Notes: generated from the letters alone by a model not told the origin. DNA of 64,000 nucleotides from Bacillus sp. FJAT-49736 (GCF_018343615.1 NZ_JAGYPI010000004.1:125588-189587), one strand, 5' to 3'. Positions 52,564-61,025 are shown, counted from the stretch's first letter. Numbers and translations: made by a program.

Positions 52564-53076
52564 ATGAAAATCAGAATTGGAACAATAGAAGATATAAAAG
52601 GGTTGGCAATAGTTCATTACGAGAGCTGGAAAACAACATATAAAGGGATATTTTCCGAAGAAACAATAACAAACCGAACATATGAAAAGGTGTTAAACAA
52701 CTGGAGACCTCGTCTTCAGAATAAGGCGGATAAGTACGAATGTTTCTTAGCAGAAACGGAAGAAGGGGAAATTGTTGCATTTGCTGAATGCGGTGTGGAA
52801 CGAACAAATAAGTTCCAAATGGAAGGGGAACTATACACTCTTTATATTTTGGAATCGTTTCAAAGAAAAGGAATTGGTACAATACTTTTTAAAAAAGTAA
52901 TAGAGCATCTATTAAGTCATAATTTCGCTTCAGTAATGGCATGGGTCATTAAAGATAATCAATCTAGAAATTTTTATGAGCGTCATGGCGGCAAGGTTAT
53001 TGGAGAGCAATTGATAGGAGATACTGGTATACTAGAAATTGCATATGCGTGGAAAAATTTAAAGGATTTTATTTGA
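52564..53076 (+). CDS. GNAT N-acetyltransferase
   Basis: 170 aa. MKIRIGTIEDIKGLAIVH is the usual first strand and helix. LYTLYILESFQRKGIGTILF carries the acetyl-CoA motif (Q-R-K-G-I-G), and WVIKDNQSRNFYERHGGKVIGE is the conserved motif B with the Tyr acid. It resembles the broad GNAT group acting on small amines or antibiotics; the substrate is unknown. GGGGATAAG precedes the start. A small coiled-coil gene follows 10 nt later and is probably co-transcribed. Confidence 0.88.
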   Translation: MKIRIGTIEDIKGLAIVHYESWKTTYKGIFSEETITNRTYEKVLNNWRPRLQNKADKYECFLAETEEGEIVAFAECGVERTNKFQMEGELYTLYILESFQRKGIGTILFKKVIEHLLSHNFASVMAWVIKDNQSRNFYERHGGKVIGEQLIGDTGILEIAYAWKNLKDFI

Positions 53077-53086
53077 GGTGTAAAAG

Positions 53087-53266
53087 ATGAATCGAAAAGA
53101 GATTGAATATAAAATAGAAGATTTAAAAGCAGACTATGTAAGGCTTCAGCATGATTTAGAAAAGCTGGAGTTTGTGAAAGGAAACTTATCTCCATTAGAA
53201 AAGCAGCTGGGAGAAATTGAAAAGGAATTAAGCAAGCTGAATAAACAATTAGATGAACTAGAATAG
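53087..53266 (+). CDS. Small coiled-coil protein (SE1832-like)
   Basis: 59 aa from ATG with GAGGTG upstream. Nearly the whole chain is a charged heptad coiled coil (starting MNRKEIEYKIEDLKADYVRL), with a short break at GNLSP and a second coil ending LNKQLDELE. This matches my memory of the SE1832 family of short Firmicutes proteins, whose function is unknown. It follows the GNAT gene by 10 nt and is closed by a terminator, so the two form a small operon. Confidence 0.78.
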   Translation: MNRKEIEYKIEDLKADYVRLQHDLEKLEFVKGNLSPLEKQLGEIEKELSKLNKQLDELE

Positions 53267-53270
53267 AAAA

Positions 53271-53304
53271 AATAAGCGGGGATTTACCTCCGCTTATTTT
53301 TTTT
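53271..53304 (+). terminator. Intrinsic terminator of the GNAT/coiled-coil operon
   Basis: AATAAGCGG (53271-53279) pairs with CCGCTTATT (53290-53298), followed by TTTTTT. Confidence 0.9.
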
Positions 53305-53441
53305 GAAGTATTAGGATATTAAATAAGTCTTTAAATACTGTTATGTTACAAAGTTTAGTGTAAATGATGAAGCTTAACAGCTAAAAAAACTAGCTGATAT
53401 AAGAACTTTGCAGGCGAATTAATCATTTTTTCTGAAAATAC

Positions 53442-53504
53442 TTGACGTAAAAGCAAAATGCATATATGGTTAATTACATAACTAACTAACCAAATAACTA
53501 ACTA
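53442..53504 (+). promoter_or_regulatory. Promoter and direct-repeat operator of the GntR-ABC operon
   Basis: TTGACG (53442-53447), 17 bp, TATGGT (53465-53470) form a promoter. Just downstream TAACTAACTA occurs twice (53479-53488 and 53495-53504), 16 bp apart, ending at the ribosome binding site. This is a likely site for the GntR regulator encoded next. Confidence 0.6.
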
Positions 53505-53516
53505 GGTGGTGAGGGA

Positions 53517-53891
53517 ATGAAATCTTTAATCGATGATAATCGACCGATTTTTATGCAAATTGCAGAGAAAATTGAGGATGACATCATTAATGGAGGGTTG
53601 TTGGAGGAATCCCAAGTACCATCCACTAATCAATTTGCTTCCTTTTACCAGATCAATCCGGCAACTGCAGCAAAAGGTGTGAATTTGTTAGTCGAGCAAG
53701 GAATATTGTACAAAAAACGCGGCATTGGGATGTTTGTCGTGAAGGGGGCGCGTGAGAAGCTAATGGCAAAAAGAAAAGATCAGTTTTTTGAGGAGTATGT
53801 AAGCAAAATGATCCGAGAGGCAAAAAAGCTAGGGATAACTTCAGAAGAGCTGATGGAAATGATTAAAAGGGGGAAAGGTGATAATGAGTAA
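53517..53891 (+). CDS. GntR-family regulator, YtrA subfamily
   Basis: 124 aa, the short form typical of YtrA regulators. A winged helix (about 10-78) has RPIFMQIAEKIEDDI, the start of the family, and QVPSTNQFASFYQINPATAAKG as the DNA-binding helices. The tail is a short helix for dimerisation. It has GGTGGTGAGGG upstream. The next gene, an ABC ATPase, overlaps by 8 bp. Such regulators usually repress their own ABC operon and respond to envelope-active antibiotics. The paired TAACTAACTA sites upstream fit that. Confidence 0.92.
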   Translation: MKSLIDDNRPIFMQIAEKIEDDIINGGLLEESQVPSTNQFASFYQINPATAAKGVNLLVEQGILYKKRGIGMFVVKGAREKLMAKRKDQFFEEYVSKMIREAKKLGITSEELMEMIKRGKGDNE

Positions 53892-54780
53892 TGTTGTGGA
53901 CGCTAATCAACTAACAAAAAAGTACGGAAATATCGTGGCTGTAGACGGTGTAACGTTTACAATCGAGAAGAACAAAATTTATGGACTGTTGGGGAGAAAT
54001 GGAGCAGGAAAAACGACTATTATGCATATGTTTACTGCACAGTTATTTCAAACTAGGGGAGAAATAAAGGTTTTTGGAGAAAATCCATATGAAAATAAGC
54101 ATGTGTTAAGTAAAATATGTTTCATTAAAGAAAGCCAAAAGTATCCATCCGGATTTACCATTAAAAATGTGTTGGATGTAGCTGCGTTCCTTTTTCCAAA
54201 TTGGGATCAGCAGTATGCTGAGTCACTGATAGAGGATTTTCGACTTCCTGCAAAACGAAGAATTAAGGGACTATCAAGAGGGATGTTATCTTCGGTCGGA
54301 ATCATAATTGGCCTTGCCAGTCGCGCACCACTTACGATATTTGATGAGCCTTATTTAGGGCTTGATGCTGTTTCGAGAAGTTTGTTTTATAATCGCTTAA
54401 TTGAAGATTACGCAGAACATCCACGTACGATTATTTTGTCAACACACTTAATCGATGAAGTAAACAAAATGTTAGAGCATGTATTAGTAATTGACAATGG
54501 AAAGCTGCTTATTAATGAGGATGCCGATGTACTGCGAGGAAATGCTGTTACTGTTACAGGGTTAGCAACAAAGGTGGAAGCTTTTATAGCAGGGAAAAAG
54601 GTTATTGATAAAACCCCTTTTGGTGGATTCCATTCAGCTACTGTGTTGGGAAGGCTTGGGGCAGAGGAGATAAAACAAGCAGAGGCACTAGAACTGGAAC
54701 TTAGTCCAGTTTCGTTGCAACAGCTGATTGTTCATCTAACTGGTGGAAAATCAAAAGATAAGGTGGTGGGATTCTCATGA
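53884..54780 (+). CDS. ABC transporter ATPase of the GntR-linked operon
   Basis: 298 aa. ATG at 53884 is preferred, with GGGGGAAAGG upstream; GTG at 53878 would add two residues. Walker A GRNGAGKTT starts near residue 37, and Walker B is LTIFDEPYLGLD. The signature is altered: LSRGMLSSVG replaces LSGGQ, a form seen in YtrB/YhcG-type ATPases. LSTHLIDEV has the H-loop. The last 70 residues form an extra C-terminal domain. It overlaps the permease by 4 bp. Likely role: drug or peptide removal from the envelope. Confidence 0.9.
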   Translation: MSNVVDANQLTKKYGNIVAVDGVTFTIEKNKIYGLLGRNGAGKTTIMHMFTAQLFQTRGEIKVFGENPYENKHVLSKICFIKESQKYPSGFTIKNVLDVAAFLFPNWDQQYAESLIEDFRLPAKRRIKGLSRGMLSSVGIIIGLASRAPLTIFDEPYLGLDAVSRSLFYNRLIEDYAEHPRTIILSTHLIDEVNKMLEHVLVIDNGKLLINEDADVLRGNAVTVTGLATKVEAFIAGKKVIDKTPFGGFHSATVLGRLGAEEIKQAEALELELSPVSLQQLIVHLTGGKSKDKVVGFS

Positions 54781-55460
54781 ATAGTATCGTGCCTGTCATG
54801 AAAATGCATACAAAGGAAAAATGGGGATGGTTTTATCTCTCATGGATTATATTACTTTTCAGTTTCTCTATAAATCTTATTATAGGAATTGTTACAAGCG
54901 GTACGGAGCCAATCTATACGGGTGGTATGGCCTCAATCTTTATTTACATGTTAGCTGCAGGTATTGGAACGTTGCAAATGTTCCAGTTTGCCATTGGGTT
55001 GAGTGTGAGGAGAAAAGATTTCTATTTCGGAACTACAGGAATGTTTATTTCTGTAAGTGCTGCAAATTCGATTGTATTACTAATTCTTTCTATTGTAGAA
55101 AAAGTATCAGACTCTTGGGGTGTTAGTCTTCATTTTTTTCACTTGCCGTATCTAAACGAGGGTTCCTTGATTGAACAGTTTATTATTTACTTTATTTTAA
55201 TGATGAATATGTTATTTTTAGGATTTGTCATTGCAAGTATATTTTTACGATTTGGCCGAAACGGATTACTCGTGTTTTTCGGAGCGGTATTTGTAATTAT
55301 TACCGCTGTATCATTTGTTCTTACCTATTTTGAGAAATGGGGTATTTTCTTCCATTGGATTGCAGGGCATTCTGCTTTCGAATTATCACTATGGATGATA
55401 CCTGTAGTATTACTATATATGATTGTTTCATATCTGCTTTTCAAAAGAGCAACAGTATAA
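54777..55460 (+). CDS. ABC transporter permease of the GntR-linked operon
   Basis: 227 aa with six predicted membrane helices (for example LSWIILLFSFSINLIIG, AAGIGTLQMFQFAIGLSV, LMMNMLFLGFVIASIFL). There is no signal peptide and no large loop. The sequence itself matches no family I know well; the assignment comes from its 4-bp overlap with the ABC ATPase and its topology. It is closed by the hairpin at 55601. Confidence 0.75.
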   Translation: MNSIVPVMKMHTKEKWGWFYLSWIILLFSFSINLIIGIVTSGTEPIYTGGMASIFIYMLAAGIGTLQMFQFAIGLSVRRKDFYFGTTGMFISVSAANSIVLLILSIVEKVSDSWGVSLHFFHLPYLNEGSLIEQFIIYFILMMNMLFLGFVIASIFLRFGRNGLLVFFGAVFVIITAVSFVLTYFEKWGIFFHWIAGHSAFELSLWMIPVVLLYMIVSYLLFKRATV

Positions 55461-55477
55461 AAGTTATTATAAATTAA

Positions 55478-55544
55478 GGCACTTCTCATAAACTTTGTTG
55501 CTTATGACAAGAAAACTCAGGTAATACTTGTGAGAAAAGGTACC
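55478..55544 (+). repeat. Dispersed inverted-end repeat, short copy (67 bp)
   Basis: Left end GGCACTTCTCATAAACTTTG then TTGC, right end TTGTGAGAAAAGGTACC. The ends are inverted repeats of each other, and the left end equals the family pattern CTTTTCGTAAACTTTGTTGC at most positions. It lies right after the permease stop codon. Confidence 0.6.
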
Positions 55545-55600
55545 CGGATAATGATAAAAAACACACGTTATAGAGGACGGAGTATGATGTTTTTTAGACG

Positions 55601-55640
55601 AAAAGACCGGGCAATATTAATTTTCGCCCGGTTTTCTTAA
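55601..55640. terminator. Bidirectional terminator
   Basis: ACCGGGC (55606-55612) pairs with GCCCGGT (55626-55632). T-rich flanks lie on both sides (TTTTCTT plus, CTTTTCG minus). It serves the GntR-ABC operon and the convergent hydrolase gene. Confidence 0.82.
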
Positions 55641-56479
55641 TATCCCCACAAAAACTCTCCAATGTATTGATCTACCATCTTGTGTTCGTGTAATCCACTA
55701 TGTGTTGCATGTGGATCATAAATAATTTTACTTTCAAAACGCTGCTTTGGTGCAATATCTTTAAGTCCAAGTGCACTATCTAAAGAGACAACACCATCTC
55801 CATCCTCCTCATTCTTTGCTACCCCAGCAATCGATAAAACCTTAATGGAAGGACTAAATTCATTTCTGTGCTTTATTAGAGATGTTAAAAACGGCGAATT
55901 TGTTTTCAAATCAAAGATAGCTGGACCAGTATTACGTATATTTTGATAATAGGCTTCCTTTTGGATGCCTTTAAATGGACTCCCAATGGTAATAAACTTT
56001 TCAATCCTCGGGTACTGTCCATCATTAGATTGTTCGATAAAATTTGTTAAAACAAGTCCACCCATGGAATGTCCCACTGCATTAACTTCCTCTACATGGT
56101 ATTGTCGTGATAATACTCTCATGACCTTTTTTAGCCAATTGGTTGTATCTTGTATGCTGGCTCGATTATTTTCAAAAATGATTTGGATCAAGGGATTTTT
56201 CTGATTCCTTGGTATTGATCCGTACATATGAAGTTCTCCATTTTTATTGACCGTAAAAACCATAGTCTTTTTGCCCCAATGGTACTGATTCTGAAAACGC
56301 TCAAGCATAAACTGAAAGGACCTGGGACCGCCTTTAAAGCCATGAACAAAGATGGTTGGAACAGATTTGGGTGCATCTTTTGATTTTGTTTTATCAGGTG
56401 TAATGAGCAAAAAGACGAACAGCCCAAAGACAATAAAAATAGCGGATAAAAGGAAAATTTTTTTGTTTCTGTGATTCAA
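55637..56479 (-). CDS. Membrane-anchored alpha/beta hydrolase (DUF915 type)
   Basis: 280 aa from TTG at 56479 with GGGGGAAG upstream. One N-terminal helix (about 8-27) anchors an extracellular domain. The alpha/beta hydrolase marks are TIFVHGFKGGPRSF (oxyanion region), the nucleophile elbow AVGHSMGGLV, an acidic DGDGVVS near the third catalytic position, and a late His in ATHSGLHEH. This resembles the DUF915 group of surface hydrolases in Gram-positive bacteria, whose substrates are unknown. It is transcribed alone. Confidence 0.83.
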   Translation of the reverse strand: MNHRNKKIFLLSAIFIVFGLFVFLLITPDKTKSKDAPKSVPTIFVHGFKGGPRSFQFMLERFQNQYHWGKKTMVFTVNKNGELHMYGSIPRNQKNPLIQIIFENNRASIQDTTNWLKKVMRVLSRQYHVEEVNAVGHSMGGLVLTNFIEQSNDGQYPRIEKFITIGSPFKGIQKEAYYQNIRNTGPAIFDLKTNSPFLTSLIKHRNEFSPSIKVLSIAGVAKNEEDGDGVVSLDSALGLKDIAPKQRFESKIIYDPHATHSGLHEHKMVDQYIGEFLWGY

Positions 56480-56542
56480 TTTTTTACTTCCCCCTATAAA
56501 CTGACATTAATAGTATAGGCTAATAATCTTTGTACTATCAAG

Positions 56543-56639
56543 GGCTCTTTTCGTAAATGTTGTAGCTTGTGGATCTTCATAAGGGTCAAATACTTAAGAT
56601 TCTAGGCAATTTTCGCAATTGTACTTACGAAAAGATGCC
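56543..56639 (+). repeat. Dispersed inverted-end repeat, copy 2 (97 bp)
   Basis: GGCTCTTTTCGTAA (56543-56556) and TTACGAAAAGATGCC (56625-56639) are inverted repeats. The body aligns with the reverse complement of 4413-4498. It does not encode a protein. Confidence 0.78.
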
Positions 56640-56847
56640 GCGAAGCCTTTGTTATACGAGAGGATGAACTTATGCGAAAGCAACAGGTTAAAATCGGCTT
56701 TTGGATTTTAAACAAACTATGCGAAAAATAGCGTATTATCAATGGTTCATCGTACCGAATTAGGCAAAGTAACCAATTTGCCGCTAGTGCATAGGCTAAT
56801 GTGTAGTTATTTTTCTTTAGAATCGACTGTTGCTAATCTTTTATAAA

Positions 56848-57064
56848 TTTGTCCACGTCTAGCTACAAGTGAAATTGGAACTTCTAATTTCACCAGAGCC
56901 TATCGGCTAGCGGATTTCTAAGTCTTCTCCCTACGATAAGTCAACATCAGGTGAAATACGAAGAGCTAATTTCAATAGCTCGTGAACTACCTCGCTGCCT
57001 TTATCTCAGTCGAAGACTCCAAAATCCGTCGCCGATGGGCAAGGCGCTTACGCATTTGTTCTTA
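56848..57064 (+). repeat. Long structured repeat starting GTCTAGCT, with two embedded AGTGAAAT modules
   Basis: It starts TTTGTCCACGTCTAGCT and ends AAGGCGCTTACGCATTTG then TTC. In between are CTATCGGCTAGCGG, TAAGTC and AAGTCAACATCAG. These words match a repeat that I recall as common in Bacillales genomes (GTCTAGCTCCAGCGCC ... AAGGCGCTTGCGC). Two palindromic modules, at 56866-56895 and about 56949-56976, interrupt it. Confidence 0.6.
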
Positions 57065-57093
57065 AATCCGACTGTAAGAGGAGTGTAAAAGGC

Positions 57094-58185
57094 ATGACAG
57101 ATCAGGTGTTAAATTATTATGCAGGCGGAAACACCGGAAGAGGATTTTATAATTTATTTGATTCTAATTTAGAGGGACTGGATCGACTGTATATATTAAA
57201 GGGCGGTCCTGGAACGGGAAAATCAAGCTTAATGAAAAGAATTGCGTCTGAATGGGGAAAAAAAGGTTATTCTATAGAGCTAATCCATTGTTCATCTGAC
57301 AATGATTCGATTGATGGTGTCATTATTCCTCAGCTTAAGGTTGGAGTTGTTGATGGAACAGCTCCACATGTAATTGAACCAATGGCACCAGGTGCTATTG
57401 AAGAATACGTTAATTTAGGCAAGGCATGGGATAGCGAGTATCTTAAACAGCATAAAAAGGAAATAATAGAAATTCAATCGAAAATCAGTGCCGCTTTCGA
57501 AGCTGCATATCAATCATTTTCAGAAGGATTAAGAGAACATGATATATTAGAAGAAATTTATATAAAAGAAATGGATTTTGAAAAAGCAAATCAGGTAACG
57601 GTGGAAATGGTAAATAAAATCTTTGCTGATAAAAGGACCAACAAACAGGCTATTGTCCGCCACCGCTTTCTAGGAGCAGCCACACCAAAAGGAGCAGTCG
57701 ATTTTGTAGGGAATCTTACCGAAGATCTTAATAAGCGATACTTCATTAAAGGCCGTGCTGGAACGGGAAAATCCACTTTATTAAAGAAAATCGCCTCTGT
57801 TTCCGAAGAAAGAGGCTTTAATACAGAAATATATCATTGCGGTTTTGATCCTCAAAGCTTAGATATGGTAATCATAAGGGAATTAGGAATTGCAATTTTT
57901 GATAGTACAGATCCTCATGAGTATTTTCCTGACCGTGAAGGGGATGAAATTGTTGATTTATATCTAGCAGCGGTAACCCCGGGTACAGATGAGAAGTATG
58001 CTATCGAAATAAAGGATGTCCACAAACGATATAAAGATAAAATGAAAGAAGGTACTTCCCATTTAGCACAAGCGAAAGCATTTCACGATAAACTTGAAAA
58101 ATATTATATTGAGGCAATGGACTTTTCGATTGTTGAAGAAATATATGAAAAAATTGATGCAGGAATTCAAAGGCTGGAAAAATAA
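57094..58185 (+). CDS. Duplicated P-loop ATPase (PRK06851-like), function unknown
   Basis: 363 aa with two homologous P-loop halves. The first has LYILKGGPGTGKSSLMK (about 31-47), ELIHCSSDNDSIDGVI and VGVVDGTAPH. The second has YFIKGRAGTGKSTLLKK (about 214-230), EIYHCGFDPQSLDMVI and IAIFDSTDPHEY. The same order of motifs in each half shows an internal duplication. Each half has its own Walker A and a Walker B-like VDGT or FDST Asp. A helical, charged region ends each half (with MDFEKANQ and MDFSIVEE at matching places). The family is found in Firmicutes with no proven role that I know of. AAGAGGAG precedes the start. Confidence 0.85.
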   Translation: MTDQVLNYYAGGNTGRGFYNLFDSNLEGLDRLYILKGGPGTGKSSLMKRIASEWGKKGYSIELIHCSSDNDSIDGVIIPQLKVGVVDGTAPHVIEPMAPGAIEEYVNLGKAWDSEYLKQHKKEIIEIQSKISAAFEAAYQSFSEGLREHDILEEIYIKEMDFEKANQVTVEMVNKIFADKRTNKQAIVRHRFLGAATPKGAVDFVGNLTEDLNKRYFIKGRAGTGKSTLLKKIASVSEERGFNTEIYHCGFDPQSLDMVIIRELGIAIFDSTDPHEYFPDREGDEIVDLYLAAVTPGTDEKYAIEIKDVHKRYKDKMKEGTSHLAQAKAFHDKLEKYYIEAMDFSIVEEIYEKIDAGIQRLEK

Positions 58186-58187
58186 TC

Positions 58188-58219
58188 AGAAGAAGAGTGA
58201 TTTTTTCACTCTTCTTCTA
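58188..58219 (+). terminator. Intrinsic terminator of the duplicated ATPase gene
   Basis: AGAAGAAGAGTGA (58188-58200) pairs perfectly with TCACTCTTCTTCT (58206-58218). Confidence 0.85.
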
Positions 58220-58313
58220 ATTTATGATACATATCCATTTATAAGAGGTTTCAAAACTCACACAACTGTATTAAAGTAGATGTAGTGAACAAATAGAACA
58301 GGGGGACCTAAGT

Positions 58314-59474
58314 GTGAATTGGAATGATTGCATCGAGAGAACAAATACACATTCAGTAAAATGGTCGATGGCCGATGATGAAGTCATCCCGATGTGTATT
58401 GCAGACATGGATTTTCAGGTGGCTCCGGAAATTATCGAGGCTATGGAAAAGAAGGCAAAGCACGGCATTTACGGATACACTACTTTTTGTGACAACTATT
58501 ATGCATCTATCATTGGATGGTGGAAAAAGCGTTTCAAGCTGAAAATTGAGAGAGAATGGATTTGTTTTAGCCCGGGCATTATTCCAGGTATTAATTTATT
58601 AATTCAATTAATAACAAAACCAGGGGATAAAGTAATTGTTCAAGAACCTGTATACTATCCTTTCTATAGCACCATTGAAAATCATCAGTGTAAAATAGTG
58701 ACAAATTCTCTTCTTTATATGAATGGCCACTATGAAATAGATTTTGATGATTTGGAAGAAAAAGCTCGTGATCCAAAAGCAAAAGCACTGATTTTGTGCA
58801 GTCCCCACAATCCAGTTGGACGAGTATGGTCAGAGGAAGAGTTGAAGAGGATTGCTGAAATATGCTTAAAACACGATGTCTGGATTATTTCAGATGAAAT
58901 GCACGGAGATCTAGTCTACAAAGGAAATCGTCACTTGCCGTTATTTAGCATCCACCCAGACATACCAAATAAAAGCATCCTTTGTGCAGCGCCAAGCAAA
59001 ACCTTTAATATCGCCGGACTACAAACATCTATCATTATGATTCCTAATGATGAATTAAGGGAACGATATCAGAAAAAACTTTTCCAATACGGAATGATGA
59101 GACCTAATGTTTTTGGCGTAGAAGCCACAGTTGCTGCTTATACATCCAGTGAATATTGGCTGGAAGACTTATTAAGATATTTAGAAGGAAATCTACAATT
59201 TGTTCTGGATTATTTCCAAACCAATATTCCAGAAATATCATTAATTCATCCTGAAGCGACTCACCTCATTTGGATGGATTGTTCTAAATTAGGTTTTGAA
59301 GGGGAGCAATTGTTCCAATACTTTTTACAGAATGCCAAAGTCAAATTCGATGAGGGCTATAAATTTGGAAAAAGCGGCGAGGCATTTTTGCGCATGAACA
59401 TAGCTTGTCCGCGTGATCGTTTGAAGGCAGCGGTGGAACGGATTGATGATGCAGTGCAGGGGTTGAAAAAGTAG
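58314..59474 (+). CDS. patB: PLP-dependent C-S lyase, MalY/PatB family
   Basis: 386 aa from GTG at 58314 with GGGGGA upstream. It has the aminotransferase class I fold. PLP Lys229 lies in APSKTFNIAGL, a MalY/PatB hallmark. Other marks are PMCIADMDF at the N-terminus, YGYT, SPHNPVGRVW and the late MNIACPR with the carboxylate-binding Arg. It cleaves cystathionine or cysteine conjugates to a thiol, pyruvate and ammonia. The nearest relatives are B. subtilis PatB and cystathionine beta-lyases. No methionine genes are adjacent. Confidence 0.88.
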   Translation: MNWNDCIERTNTHSVKWSMADDEVIPMCIADMDFQVAPEIIEAMEKKAKHGIYGYTTFCDNYYASIIGWWKKRFKLKIEREWICFSPGIIPGINLLIQLITKPGDKVIVQEPVYYPFYSTIENHQCKIVTNSLLYMNGHYEIDFDDLEEKARDPKAKALILCSPHNPVGRVWSEEELKRIAEICLKHDVWIISDEMHGDLVYKGNRHLPLFSIHPDIPNKSILCAAPSKTFNIAGLQTSIIMIPNDELRERYQKKLFQYGMMRPNVFGVEATVAAYTSSEYWLEDLLRYLEGNLQFVLDYFQTNIPEISLIHPEATHLIWMDCSKLGFEGEQLFQYFLQNAKVKFDEGYKFGKSGEAFLRMNIACPRDRLKAAVERIDDAVQGLKK

Positions 59475-59686
59475 AATTAAAATGGCGGAATAAAATTTAA
59501 AATTCAATAATCGTAATAAAATTATTCTTTCGTATAGAGAGGATAATTTTTTGCTTTAAATAGATATCGATGCAAATGTAGGAAATAATAGTACAGATAC
59601 AGAATGACAAAATATTGTCCTTCACATATAAACAAAAATAATCTTTTATGATAAAATCCATATATAAAGCATTAAGTTACAACTTG

Positions 59687-59727
59687 TTGTCCATCCACAG
59701 AGGACAATTGTGTATAAAGCGCTTACA
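59687..59727. promoter_or_regulatory. Candidate operator and cre site upstream of kbl
   Basis: TTGTCC (59687-59692) and GGACAA (59702-59707) form an inverted repeat. Directly after it the minus strand reads TGTAAGCGCTTTAT (59727 down to 59714), matching the catabolite-responsive (cre) pattern TGWAANCGNTNWCA except at the last two bases. This fits carbon-catabolite control of threonine breakdown. Confidence 0.45.
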
Positions 59728-59748
59728 TTTTTTATTAGGAGGGTAAAT

Positions 59749-60939
59749 ATGTCCAGCAAAACATTAGATCAATTTTTAACAGAAAATCTAAAGGATTTAC
59801 GGGGAAAGGGTCTTTATAATGAGATTGACATTGTTGAAGGCGCAAACGGCCCGATTATAAAAGTAAAAGGCAAAGAGCTGATTAATCTCTCCTCCAATAA
59901 TTATTTAGGATTAGCAACAGATGAACGTTTAAAGGAAGTAGCAACGAATGCTATTGAAAAATATGGAGTAGGAGCAGGAGCTGTTCGAACTATTAATGGT
60001 ACCCTTGATCTTCATATTAAATTAGAGGAAACCTTAGCAAAATTTAAAGGAACAGAAGCTGCAATTGCTTATCAATCGGGCTTCAATTGTAATATGGCGG
60101 CTATTTCCGCTGTTATGGATAAAAATGATGCCATTCTTTCCGATGAATTGAATCATGCTTCCATAATTGATGGCTGCCGTCTCTCAAAAGCAAAAATTAT
60201 TCGTTTTAATCACTCGGATATGGATGATTTGCGTAAGAAAGCGAAAGAGGCAAAGGAATCTGGCATGTACAATAAAATCATGGTGATTACCGATGGTGTA
60301 TTCTCTATGGATGGAGATATTGCTAACTTGCCGGGAATCATTGAAATTGCCGAGGAATTCGATTTAATTACGTATGTAGATGATGCGCACGGTTCTGGAG
60401 TAACAGGAAAAGGAGCGGGAACGGTCAAACATTTCGGACTTGCAGACAAAGTTGACTTCCAAATTGGAACCCTCTCAAAAGCGATCGGTGTAGTAGGGGG
60501 ATATGTAGCAGGGAAAAAGGACCTCATTGATTGGTTGAAGGTTCGTTCTCGTCCGTTTTTATTCTCTACAGCATTAACACCTGCAGACGTAGTAGCAGCT
60601 ACTAAAGCGGTGGAGATATTAATGAGCAGTACAGAGCTTAATGACCGTCTTTGGGAAAATGGGAATTACTTGAAGAAAGGTTTAAAAGACCTGGGCTTTG
60701 ACATTGGTGATAGCGAAACACCTATCACACCATGTATTATCGGGGAAGAAAAAACGACACAGGCCTTCAGTAAAAGACTATATGAAGAAGGTGTCTATGC
60801 AAAATCCATTGTTTTTCCAACTGTTCCACAAGGGACTGGCCGTGTAAGAAATATGCCTACAGCAGCACATACGAAAGAAATGCTGGATAAGGCAATTTCC
60901 ATTTACGAAAAAGTAGGAAAAGAAATGGGCCTAATTTAA
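59749..60939 (+). CDS. kbl: 2-amino-3-ketobutyrate CoA ligase (glycine C-acetyltransferase)
   Basis: 396 aa. ATG at 59749 follows TAGGAGGG; the open frame upstream to 59710 lacks a box. It is a PLP alpha-oxoamine synthase: SSNNYLGLA near the start, [11 protein letters not shown], and the PLP Lys244 in GTLSKAIG. The length and [20 protein letters not shown] fit Kbl well. It splits 2-amino-3-oxobutyrate with CoA into glycine and acetyl-CoA, completing threonine breakdown begun by the next gene product. It is 86 bp ahead of tdh and almost certainly in the same operon. Confidence 0.93.
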   Translation: MSSKTLDQFLTENLKDLRGKGLYNEIDIVEGANGPIIKVKGKELINLSSNNYLGLATDERLKEVATNAIEKYGVGAGAVRTINGTLDLHIKLEETLAKFKGTEAAIAYQSGFNCNMAAISAVMDKNDAILSDELNHASIIDGCRLSKAKIIRFNHSDMDDLRKKAKEAKESGMYNKIMVITDGVFSMDGDIANLPGIIEIAEEFDLITYVDDAHGSGVTGKGAGTVKHFGLADKVDFQIGTLSKAIGVVGGYVAGKKDLIDWLKVRSRPFLFSTALTPADVVAATKAVEILMSSTELNDRLWENGNYLKKGLKDLGFDIGDSETPITPCIIGEEKTTQAFSKRLYEEGVYAKSIVFPTVPQGTGRVRNMPTAAHTKEMLDKAISIYEKVGKEMGLI

Positions 60940-61025
60940 CAGCCTAAAATTCAGGGAAAAACAGCCTATAAAAATATACATTTGAAAAACAACTAGATAA
61001 GCAATCGATACAGGGGGATTCCATA

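Larger units (their letters stand above)
56480..57093. other. Long intergenic region made largely of two repeat elements
   Basis: 614 bp without a gene. It contains copy 2 of the inverted-end repeat (56543-56639). Next come TATGCGAAA-type words (56671-56735) that look like decayed pieces of it, and then a long structured repeat (56848-57064). The promoter of the ATPase gene at 57094 must lie within or after that repeat. Confidence 0.6.
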
